The notes under the pieces are model-generated. The model did not search any database, was not told the origin of the DNA, and worked only from the letters and a program-made list of their open reading frames with translations. Below, piece after piece: positions 58,605 through 64,000 of a stretch of DNA of 64,000 nucleotides (positions are counted from its first letter, which is position 1; every line of letters starts with the position of its first letter). The position numbers and the translations under genes are program-made. This DNA comes from Streptomyces chattanoogensis (GTDB taxonomy: Bacteria > Actinomycetota > Actinomycetes > Streptomycetales > Streptomycetaceae): positions 434,001 through 498,000 of the forward strand of contig NZ_LGKG01000001.1 of NCBI RefSeq assembly GCF_001294335.1. The letters are read 5' to 3'.

Positions 58605-59564
58605 ATGGTGGACGTCCCGCAGCTGGTGGAGCAGGCCCGGCAGGGCCGGCCGAGGGCGGTGGCCCGGCTGATCTCCCTTGTGGAGGGAGCGGCCCCGGAG
58701 CTGCGCGAGGTGATGGCGACACTTGCGCCGCTCACCGGCAACGCCTACGTGGTCGGGCTGACCGGCTCACCGGGCGTCGGAAAGTCCACCACCACCTCCG
58801 CCCTGGTGACGGCATACCGCAAGACGGGCAAACGGGTCGGCGTGCTCGCCGTCGACCCGTCCTCGCCGTTCTCCGGCGGGGCGCTGCTCGGCGACCGCGT
58901 CCGGATGTCGGAGCACGCCTCCGACCCCGGCGTCTACATCCGCTCGATGGCCACCCGCGGCCATCTGGGCGGCCTGGCCTGGGCCGCGCCCCAGGCGATC
59001 CGGGTCCTGGACGCGGCGGGCTGCGACGTCGTCCTGGTGGAGACGGTCGGCGTCGGCCAGTCCGAGGTGGAGATCGCCTCCCAGGCCGATACGAGCGTGG
59101 TGCTGCTGGCCCCCGGGATGGGCGACGGCATCCAGGCGGCGAAGGCCGGAATCCTGGAGATCGGCGATGTCTACGTCGTCAACAAGGCCGACCGGGACGG
59201 CGCCGATGCCACCGCCCGCGAGCTCAACCACATGCTGGGGCTGGGCGAGGCGCGGGCGCCGGGCGACTGGCGGCCGCCGATCGTCAAGACGGTCGCCGCG
59301 CGCAGCGAGGGCGTGGACGAGGTCGTCGAGGCCCTGGAGAAGCACCGGGCCTGGATGGAGGAGCACGGGGTGCTCGCGCAACGGCGCCGGGCGCGGGCGG
59401 CGCGGGAGGTCGAGACGATCGCGGTGACGGCGCTGCGCGAGCGGATCGGCGACCTGCGGGGGGACCGCCGGCTGGATGCGCTGGCCGAGCGGATCGTCGG
59501 CGGCGAGACCGACCCGTACCGGGCGGCCGATGAGCTGGTGGACGGGCTGACGAACGGGGGCTGA
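58605..59564 (+). CDS. meaB: Methylmalonyl-CoA mutase-associated GTPase MeaB
   Basis: G3E-family GTPase (319 residues) that protects and reloads the adenosylcobalamin-dependent methylmalonyl-CoA mutase. Motifs are P-loop GSPGVGKSTT (54-63), VDPSSPFSGGALLGDR, the switch ETVGVGQSE and the guanine motif NKAD. The C-terminal dimerisation region (ALRERIGDLRGD) is complete. Together with mce and PduO it indicates propionate/methylmalonyl metabolism in this region; the mutase genes themselves are not in the window. Confidence 0.96.
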   Translation: MVDVPQLVEQARQGRPRAVARLISLVEGAAPELREVMATLAPLTGNAYVVGLTGSPGVGKSTTTSALVTAYRKTGKRVGVLAVDPSSPFSGGALLGDRVRMSEHASDPGVYIRSMATRGHLGGLAWAAPQAIRVLDAAGCDVVLVETVGVGQSEVEIASQADTSVVLLAPGMGDGIQAAKAGILEIGDVYVVNKADRDGADATARELNHMLGLGEARAPGDWRPPIVKTVAARSEGVDEVVEALEKHRAWMEEHGVLAQRRRARAAREVETIAVTALRERIGDLRGDRRLDALAERIVGGETDPYRAADELVDGLTNGG

Positions 59565-59583
59565 GGGCGCCGGGGACCGGAGC

Positions 59584-59608
59584 CGGCCGCCCCGGGGGAG
59601 GGCGGCCG
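59584..59608. terminator. Terminator between meaB and the PepSY gene
   Basis: CGGCCGCCC (59584-59592) pairs with GGGCGGCCG (59600-59608) around a seven-base loop, between convergent stop codons. Confidence 0.65.
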
Positions 59609-59621
59609 TACCTGCCGCGGC

Positions 59622-60269
59622 TCAGTCGTCCGCACCGTCGTTGTCGTCGTCATCCGCGTCCCGCGCCGCGGCGGCCTTCGCCGTCCCCGACTGCGGGTCG
59701 ACCAGCACCTTGTGCTCCTTGCCGTCCCGGGTGACGGTCTCGACCTCCCAGACGGGCTTGGCCCGGTGGTCGCCGTCCAGGTCCACGGAGGTCACCGTGC
59801 CGTGCGCGGCGGCGGTCCGCGCGGCCGCGGCGGCGTCGGTCCGCGCGCCCCTGGGGTCGGCGGCGTCGTCCTCGTGGTCGATGTGCTGGTTCAGCACGCG
59901 GCCGTCCCTGGCGTCCAGGGTGATCTCGTGCCACTTGCCGTCCTTGCCGAGCACGTCCGCGTCCCAGACCAGGCCGGGCCGGTCCCGGTCCAGGTCGAGG
60001 CCGGCCACGGTGCCCGGTACGGCCTTCAGTGCGGCCGCGGCGGCGGCCGGCGCGTCCACCCTGGCCGCGTTCGCCTCGCGGAGGTCCTCCTGGCGGTCGT
60101 CCTCCTGGCCGCGGCCGTCGTGCGCCGCGAGCTGGGCAGTGGTGCGGGCGCCGGACCCGGAGCCGCTGCTGCCCGGCCGGTCGCCGCTGTTGACGGCGAC
60201 CGCGGTGGCGGTGCCGCCCGCGATGAGGACGGCCGCGGCGGCGGTGGCGATGACGAGATGACGCTTCAT
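59622..60269 (-). CDS. PepSY domain-containing exported protein
   Basis: The 215-residue protein begins with a basic, hydrophobic signal or anchor segment (MKRHLVIATAAAAVLIAGGTA read over residues 1-21). Two PepSY-like repeats follow, with matching segments DLDRDRPGLVWDADV and VDLDGDHRAKPVWEV. PepSY domains inhibit proteases or bind cell-envelope ligands. The protein is very rich in Asp, and ends in a run of Asp. It is divergent from an OmpR-type two-component system, 141 bases apart, and is probably its target, since the CTGAAG array lies between them. GGGGAGAAC precedes ATG 60269. Confidence 0.88.
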   Translation of the reverse strand: MKRHLVIATAAAAVLIAGGTATAVAVNSGDRPGSSGSGSGARTTAQLAAHDGRGQEDDRQEDLREANAARVDAPAAAAAALKAVPGTVAGLDLDRDRPGLVWDADVLGKDGKWHEITLDARDGRVLNQHIDHEDDAADPRGARTDAAAAARTAAAHGTVTSVDLDGDHRAKPVWEVETVTRDGKEHKVLVDPQSGTAKAAAARDADDDDNDGADD

Positions 60270-60347
60270 GAGTTCTCCCCTGTGCTCGGCCGGTGTCCGG
60301 CGGATGACCGGACCGCTGATCGGCTGTGACAGCACCGTCGCCGAACG

Positions 60348-60388
60348 CACCTGAAGGGAAGCTGAAGCCACCTGAAGGAGTCTTCAGG
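60348..60388. promoter_or_regulatory. Phased CTGAAG array, probable response-regulator binding site
   Basis: CTGAAG occurs at 60351, 60362 and 60372 (11- and 10-bp spacing), within two perfect copies of CACCTGAAG (60348-60356 and 60369-60377), and the last copy forms the palindrome CCTGAAGGAGTCTTCAGG (60371-60388). Phased direct repeats of this kind are typical of OmpR-type regulators. The array lies just upstream of the response-regulator gene and 79 bases from the divergent PepSY gene. Confidence 0.7.
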
Positions 60389-60410
60389 TACGGGGTGCCA
60401 CAGTGTCCGC

Positions 60411-61073
60411 ATGCGCCTGTTGATCGTGGAGGACGAAAAGCGGCTGGCCCTGTCGCTGGCCAAGGGCCTGCGGGCCGAGGGGTACGCGGTCGATGTGGTG
60501 CACGACGGTCTCGAGGGGCTGCACCAGGCGAGTGAGGGCGCGTACGACCTGCTCGTGCTGGACATCATGCTGCCCGGCATGAACGGCTACCGCGTGTGCT
60601 CAGCGCTGCGGGCCGCGGGCCATGACGTACCGATCCTGATGCTGACGGCCAAGGACGGTGAGTACGACGAGGCCGAGGGGCTGGACACCGGCGCCGACGA
60701 CTATCTGACCAAGCCGTTCTCGTACGTGGTCCTGGTGGCGCGGATCAAGGCGCTGCTGCGGCGCCGCGGGCGGACTGCGCAGCCGGTGCTGCGGGTGGGC
60801 GCGCTCGCCGTCGGCCAGGGCGCGCGCAAGGTGGCGCTCGACGGGGCGGAGGTCGCGCTGACCGCCAAGGAATTCGCCGTACTGGAGCAACTGGCGCTGC
60901 GGGCGGGCGACGTGGTGTCCAAGGCGGAGATCCTCGAGCATGTCTGGGACTTCGCGTACGAGGGCGACGTCAACATCATCGAGGTGTATGTGAGCGCGCT
61001 GCGCCGCAAGCTCGGCGCCGGGTACATCGTGACGGTGCGGGGCGCGGGATACCGGCTGGTGCCCGGTGCGTAG
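60411..61073 (+). CDS. OmpR/PhoB-type response regulator
   Basis: A 220-residue DNA-binding regulator. The receiver domain has E7/D8, phosphoacceptor D51 (LLVLDIMLPG), Thr in LTAKD and Lys in TKPF. A winged-helix effector domain follows (ALTAKEFAVLEQLALRAG, then the recognition region VNIIEVYVSALRRKLG). CAGTGT four bases before the ATG may be its -10 box, which would make the mRNA leaderless. The stop overlaps the kinase GTG start by eight bases. Confidence 0.95.
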   Translation: MRLLIVEDEKRLALSLAKGLRAEGYAVDVVHDGLEGLHQASEGAYDLLVLDIMLPGMNGYRVCSALRAAGHDVPILMLTAKDGEYDEAEGLDTGADDYLTKPFSYVVLVARIKALLRRRGRTAQPVLRVGALAVGQGARKVALDGAEVALTAKEFAVLEQLALRAGDVVSKAEILEHVWDFAYEGDVNIIEVYVSALRRKLGAGYIVTVRGAGYRLVPGA

Positions 61074-62472
61074 GGCGCTGGGCCCGGTCCGGGCCAGGGC
61101 GGCGGCCGGTGCGACCGCCGTGGTGGCGGTGGCGCTGCTCGCGGCCGGTACGGCGGTGCTGCTGGTGCTGCAGGGCACCCTGCGGGACCAGGCGGGGCTG
61201 CAGGCCGAGGTCGCGGCGCGGGAGGTCGCCGCGCAGATCGCGACGGGGACGGCGTACGGAAAGCTGGACCTGCCGGACGGTGAAGATCATCCGGTGGTGG
61301 TGCTGGACGACGACGGGCGGGTGCTGGCGGCCGGTGACGAGGTGCGGGCCGTGGACGGCAAGGCGGTCGGACCGGTGCAGCGGGGGAGCACCCCGCCACA
61401 GGGCGACGACGACGGCGACGACGAGGACGGCGGGCCCCGGCCCGGCGAGGTCGACGACGACGTGCACTACCGGGACGGCACCGCGGACGTCGACGGCACG
61501 GTGGCCGACTACCGTTTCGCGTCGGTCGAGGCCAAGGACACCGGCGGCGCCAAGGCCACGGTGCGGGCGGGTTCGCCGCTGGCGCCCGAGCGGAACGCTG
61601 TCGGCACGGTGCGCACCGCGATGCTGATCGGGCTGCCGCTGCTGCTCCTGGTCGTGGCCGGGGTGACCTGGCTGGTGACCCGGCGGGCGCTGCGGCCGGT
61701 GGAGGGGATCCGGGCGGAGATGGCGGCGATCACGGCGAGTACGGATCTGAGCCGCCGGGTGCCGGTGCCCGCGGCGCGGGACGAGATCGGGCGGCTGGCC
61801 CGGACGACCAATGAGACGCTCGCCGCCCTGGAGACCAGCGTCGAACGCCAGCGGCGGTTCGTCGCGGACGCCTCGCACGAGCTGCGCAGCCCGATCGCGA
61901 GCCTGCGGACGCAGCTGGAAGTGGGGGTGGCGCACCCGGAGCTGCTGGACGTGCCGGGCGCGGTGGCGGACACCGAACGGCTGCAGCGGCTGGCCGCGGA
62001 TCTGCTGCTGCTGGCCCGGCTGGACGCGGGGGAGCGGCCCGGGGAGGCTCGTGTCGATCTGGCCGCGCTGGTGCGGGAGGAGAGCTCGCAGCGGGTCGGG
62101 GACCGGATCCCGGTACGGGTGGGGGACCTGGCGGGCGTCGAAGTGGCCGGTTCCCGTGGGCAGTTGGGGCGGGTGCTGGGGAATCTGCTGGACAACGCGC
62201 AGCGGCATGCGGTCTCCGCCGTGCGGGTGGCCGTGGCGCGCGCGGGGGAGTGGGCGGTGCTCCGGGTCGACGACGACGGGCCCGGCGTGCCGGAGGGGGA
62301 GCGGGAGCGGATCTTCGAGCGGTTCGTACGGCTCGACGACGCGCGGGCCCGGGACGACGGCGGGGCCGGGCTGGGGCTGGCCATCGCGCGCGATGTCGCG
62401 GTGCGGCACGGCGGCTCGCTGGCCGTACGCGACGGCTCGGTGTTCGAGCTGCGGCTGCCGTTGAAGAGCTGA
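61066..62472 (+). CDS. Sensor histidine kinase
   Basis: A 468-residue kinase with two membrane helices (about 15-36 and 185-207), an extracellular domain of about 150 residues, HAMP, HisKA with H271 (ADASHELRSPI), and HATPase_c (N box NLLDNAQRHA, then DDDGPGVPEG). The extracellular domain has an acidic run near residues 112-122 (GDDDGDDEDGG) followed by DDDVHYRDG. An Asp-rich sensor is consistent with recognising cations or cationic peptides, which is inference. GTG 61066 overlaps the response-regulator gene. Confidence 0.94.
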   Translation: MRRALGPVRARAAAGATAVVAVALLAAGTAVLLVLQGTLRDQAGLQAEVAAREVAAQIATGTAYGKLDLPDGEDHPVVVLDDDGRVLAAGDEVRAVDGKAVGPVQRGSTPPQGDDDGDDEDGGPRPGEVDDDVHYRDGTADVDGTVADYRFASVEAKDTGGAKATVRAGSPLAPERNAVGTVRTAMLIGLPLLLLVVAGVTWLVTRRALRPVEGIRAEMAAITASTDLSRRVPVPAARDEIGRLARTTNETLAALETSVERQRRFVADASHELRSPIASLRTQLEVGVAHPELLDVPGAVADTERLQRLAADLLLLARLDAGERPGEARVDLAALVREESSQRVGDRIPVRVGDLAGVEVAGSRGQLGRVLGNLLDNAQRHAVSAVRVAVARAGEWAVLRVDDDGPGVPEGERERIFERFVRLDDARARDDGGAGLGLAIARDVAVRHGGSLAVRDGSVFELRLPLKS

Positions 62473-62476
62473 CCCG

Positions 62477-62507
62477 TCGCCGCGGCCCGGCCATCGGGCC
62501 GCGGCGA
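62477..62507. terminator. Bidirectional terminator between the kinase and marR-type genes
   Basis: TCGCCGCGGCCCG (62477-62489) pairs perfectly with CGGGCCGCGGCGA (62495-62507) around a five-base loop, between convergent stop codons. Confidence 0.85.
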
Positions 62508-62511
62508 GGGA

Positions 62512-63006
62512 TCAGAGGCCCCCGCGCTGGGTGCGCAGGTGCTCGGCCACCGGGGCCAGCGAGACGCGCAGCGCCTCGAGGTCCTCGGCGGCGAACAGGT
62601 CGATGAAGTGCCTGCGCACCGAGGCGACATGGTGCGGGGCGACCCGGCGCATGGTCTCCCAGCCCTCGTCGGTGAGCACCGCGTAGAGGCCGCGGCGGTC
62701 GGACTCGCAGCTCTCGCGGCGCACCAGGCCGGCGTTCTCCATGCGGGTGATCTGGTGCGACAGCCGGCTCTTGGACTGCAGGGTGCCGGCCGCCAGGTCG
62801 CTCATCCGCAGCCGGTGGTCCTCGGCCTCGGAGAGGTTGACCAGGATCTCGTAGTCGTTGTTCGTCAGGCCGAACGGCTGCAGATCGCGCTCCAGCTGGT
62901 GCATCAGCAGCCGGCTGACGTCCAGGTGGGTACGCCAGGCACGCTGTTCCTGGTCGGTCAGCCAGGCGGTGTCGCTGTCGTTCGGCTCGGTCGTCTCGGG
63001 CGTCAT
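62512..63006 (-). CDS. MarR family transcriptional regulator
   Basis: A 164-residue winged-helix regulator; the DNA-binding part is at about 60-120 (NDYEILVNLSEAEDHRLRMSDL, with the wing around CESDRRGLYAVLTDEG). MarR proteins respond to small phenolic ligands or oxidative stress. The ATG is six bases after a TAGAAT -10 hexamer and there is no ribosome site, so it is almost certainly translated from a leaderless mRNA. No divergent target gene is next to it; the AIM24 gene upstream on the same strand ends 183 bases away. Confidence 0.94.
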   Translation of the reverse strand: MTPETTEPNDSDTAWLTDQEQRAWRTHLDVSRLLMHQLERDLQPFGLTNNDYEILVNLSEAEDHRLRMSDLAAGTLQSKSRLSHQITRMENAGLVRRESCESDRRGLYAVLTDEGWETMRRVAPHHVASVRRHFIDLFAAEDLEALRVSLAPVAEHLRTQRGGL

Positions 63007-63012
63007 GGAGGA

Positions 63013-63018
63013 ATTCTA
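63013..63018 (-). promoter_or_regulatory. -10 box of the leaderless marR-type gene
   Basis: TAGAAT on the minus strand matches the consensus, ends seven bases before the A of the ATG at 63006, and lies at the edge of a very AT-rich patch (63018-63047, GTTGAATAGTTAATTAAATT on the plus strand) that may be the autoregulatory operator. Confidence 0.6.
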
Positions 63019-63189
63019 TCCGTAAAAGTTGAATAGTTAATTAAATTGGCTGGGTGAGGCCCTGCGGTGGCCGGGCTGCGCACCCGTGCCGCGGCGGACA
63101 TCCGCCGGCCCCCGTGCCGGCGGGCAGGACGTCACGATGACCCCGCGCGATTGGTCAGACGTTCGAGGTCACCGTCCGCAGACTACCGC

Positions 63190-63963
63190 TCACAGCCCGA
63201 AGCGGCGCTGGAGGTCCCCCAGGCCACCGGGCAGCTGGGGCAGTTGTGAGCCACTTTGCGCCGGGTGCCCGCCCCCGCCCGGAACGCCCGCCTCGTCCGG
63301 TACCGCACCCGTCGCCAGCTCCGGCATCAGCACCTCCGTGGACTGGAGCAGCACCGTCCCCGCGCCCACGAACTCGAACTGGTGCTCCTCGCCGGAGGCC
63401 CCGCCGATCCCGGTGTGCGCCCGCAGCCCGCCGAGGAATCCCCGCAGGTACTGGTGGTCGTAGTGGTGGCACGGGGAGGGGCAGTCCGCCCAGCCGACGA
63501 GCGCCTGCGGGTCCACCCGGATCGGTGGCTCGACAAAGACCACCGGTCCGTTGGAGGCCGCCACGAACTTGCCCGTGCCGATCAGGGTGAGAAAGCCCGG
63601 GATGATCGACTGCTTCAGCGCCAGAGATGGCTGAAAGGCGAGCAGGTTGCCGGAACGGATGGTGAGGTTGCCGTCCTCGAGGTCATAGGAATTGACGTCG
63701 AAGGCGCGGTCGGCGAGCAGCATCTTGCCCTGGCCCTCGGCGACGACCCAGTCGGCGGCGTGCAGCGGGGAGTGGAAACTGCCCGCGATCAGCCGGTCGA
63801 GACGGCCGTGCCCGATGCCGTGGAAGTCGATCGACCCGTAATAGGCGATCATCTTCCCCTTCTGCAGAAACCACTGGCCGTTGAGGTCCACGCTGAAGGC
63901 GTACGGATTGACGTTGTCGTCGGCCGGCAGCGTGGCGACGTCGTGGATGACGGGACCGGTCAA
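63190..63963 (-). CDS. AIM24 family protein
   Basis: The 257-residue product belongs to the AIM24/DUF124 family, a duplicated beta-barrel fold with unknown biochemical role that in bacteria is often found in tandem groups. Typical segments are FLQKGKMIAYYGSIDF and the C-terminal GTVLLQSTEVLMPEL. It has an extra Gly/Gln/Pro-rich tail of about 40 residues. The start is TTG 63963, supported by GGAGGAG about six bases upstream and by overlap with the stop of the preceding gene (TTGA). Confidence 0.85.
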   Translation of the reverse strand: MTGPVIHDVATLPADDNVNPYAFSVDLNGQWFLQKGKMIAYYGSIDFHGIGHGRLDRLIAGSFHSPLHAADWVVAEGQGKMLLADRAFDVNSYDLEDGNLTIRSGNLLAFQPSLALKQSIIPGFLTLIGTGKFVAASNGPVVFVEPPIRVDPQALVGWADCPSPCHHYDHQYLRGFLGGLRAHTGIGGASGEEHQFEFVGAGTVLLQSTEVLMPELATGAVPDEAGVPGGGGHPAQSGSQLPQLPGGLGDLQRRFGL

Positions 63964-64000
63964 AGCTTCTCCTCCGACGCCTGGACGTAGACGGTGCCCT
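63960..64000 (-). CDS. End of a second AIM24-type gene (partial)
   Basis: Only the last 12 codons and the stop are in the window. The peptide end TVYVQASEEKL is of the kind seen at AIM24 C termini, so this is probably the upstream member of a tandem AIM24 group, coupled to the next gene by a four-base overlap (TTGA). Confidence 0.6.
   Translation of the reverse strand, partial: GTVYVQASEEKL

Overview
The window is chromosomal DNA of a Streptomyces species. Supporting this are very high GC with coding frames almost saturated for G/C at third positions, frequent GTG and TTG starts, leaderless genes, the scy-filP polar-growth pair, and a gene order that I recall matching the S. coelicolor core block around SCO5351-SCO5406 (recollection, not checked here). 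No prophage, insertion sequence, transposase or CRISPR array was seen.

Layout: 1-2279 is a cell-wall pair on the minus strand (a class B penicillin-binding protein cut by the window edge, and an FtsW/RodA polymerase). 2441-6212 is a small accessory stretch (atypical Gfo/Idh/MocA oxidoreductase, cytochrome P450, small His-rich secreted protein) ending at tRNA-Arg(CCG), 6711-6782. 7019-13833 carries a stand-alone receiver, the ArgS-like protein NrtL and the aspartate-family genes lysA, hom, thrC and thrB. 14210-24630 holds rho, a LytR-CpsA-Psr protein, rpmE, prfA, prmC, a threonylcarbamoyl-AMP synthase, an LMW-phosphatase-like protein with Ser in place of the nucleophilic Cys, a divergent SHMT and a WecA-type GlcNAc-1-P transferase. 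24920-32773 is the complete ATP synthase operon atpIBEFHAGDC, closed by a strong hairpin and followed by a DUF2550 protein.

33401-46449 mixes regulators and metabolism: a NarL-type two-component pair, a membrane protein, a DrrAB-like ABC exporter transcribed with a PduO cobalamin adenosyltransferase and diverging from a TetR gene, 3-hydroxybutyryl-CoA dehydrogenase, a STAS protein, a membrane-tethered P-loop protein, the mismatch endonuclease NucS, two small conserved proteins and a luciferase-like monooxygenase. 46465-51135 contains two paralogous ABC ATPase/permease pairs separated by a degenerate repeat. 51260-56560 is filP and scy. 56769-59564 is the methylmalonyl-CoA epimerase, thiolase and meaB cluster, which fits functionally with the nearby PduO. 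59622-64000 has a PepSY protein divergent from an OmpR-type two-component system, a leaderless MarR gene and AIM24 proteins.

Most of the window is conserved housekeeping DNA. The unusual observations are altered active sites in four enzyme-family members, an FHA-type short motif repeated three times in a disordered ABC permease tail, a phased triple CTGAAG array in front of the OmpR-type system, an imperfect 70-bp repeat, a perfect hairpin between atpD and atpC, and several small open frames in leaders. I did not find a clear new multi-gene system.
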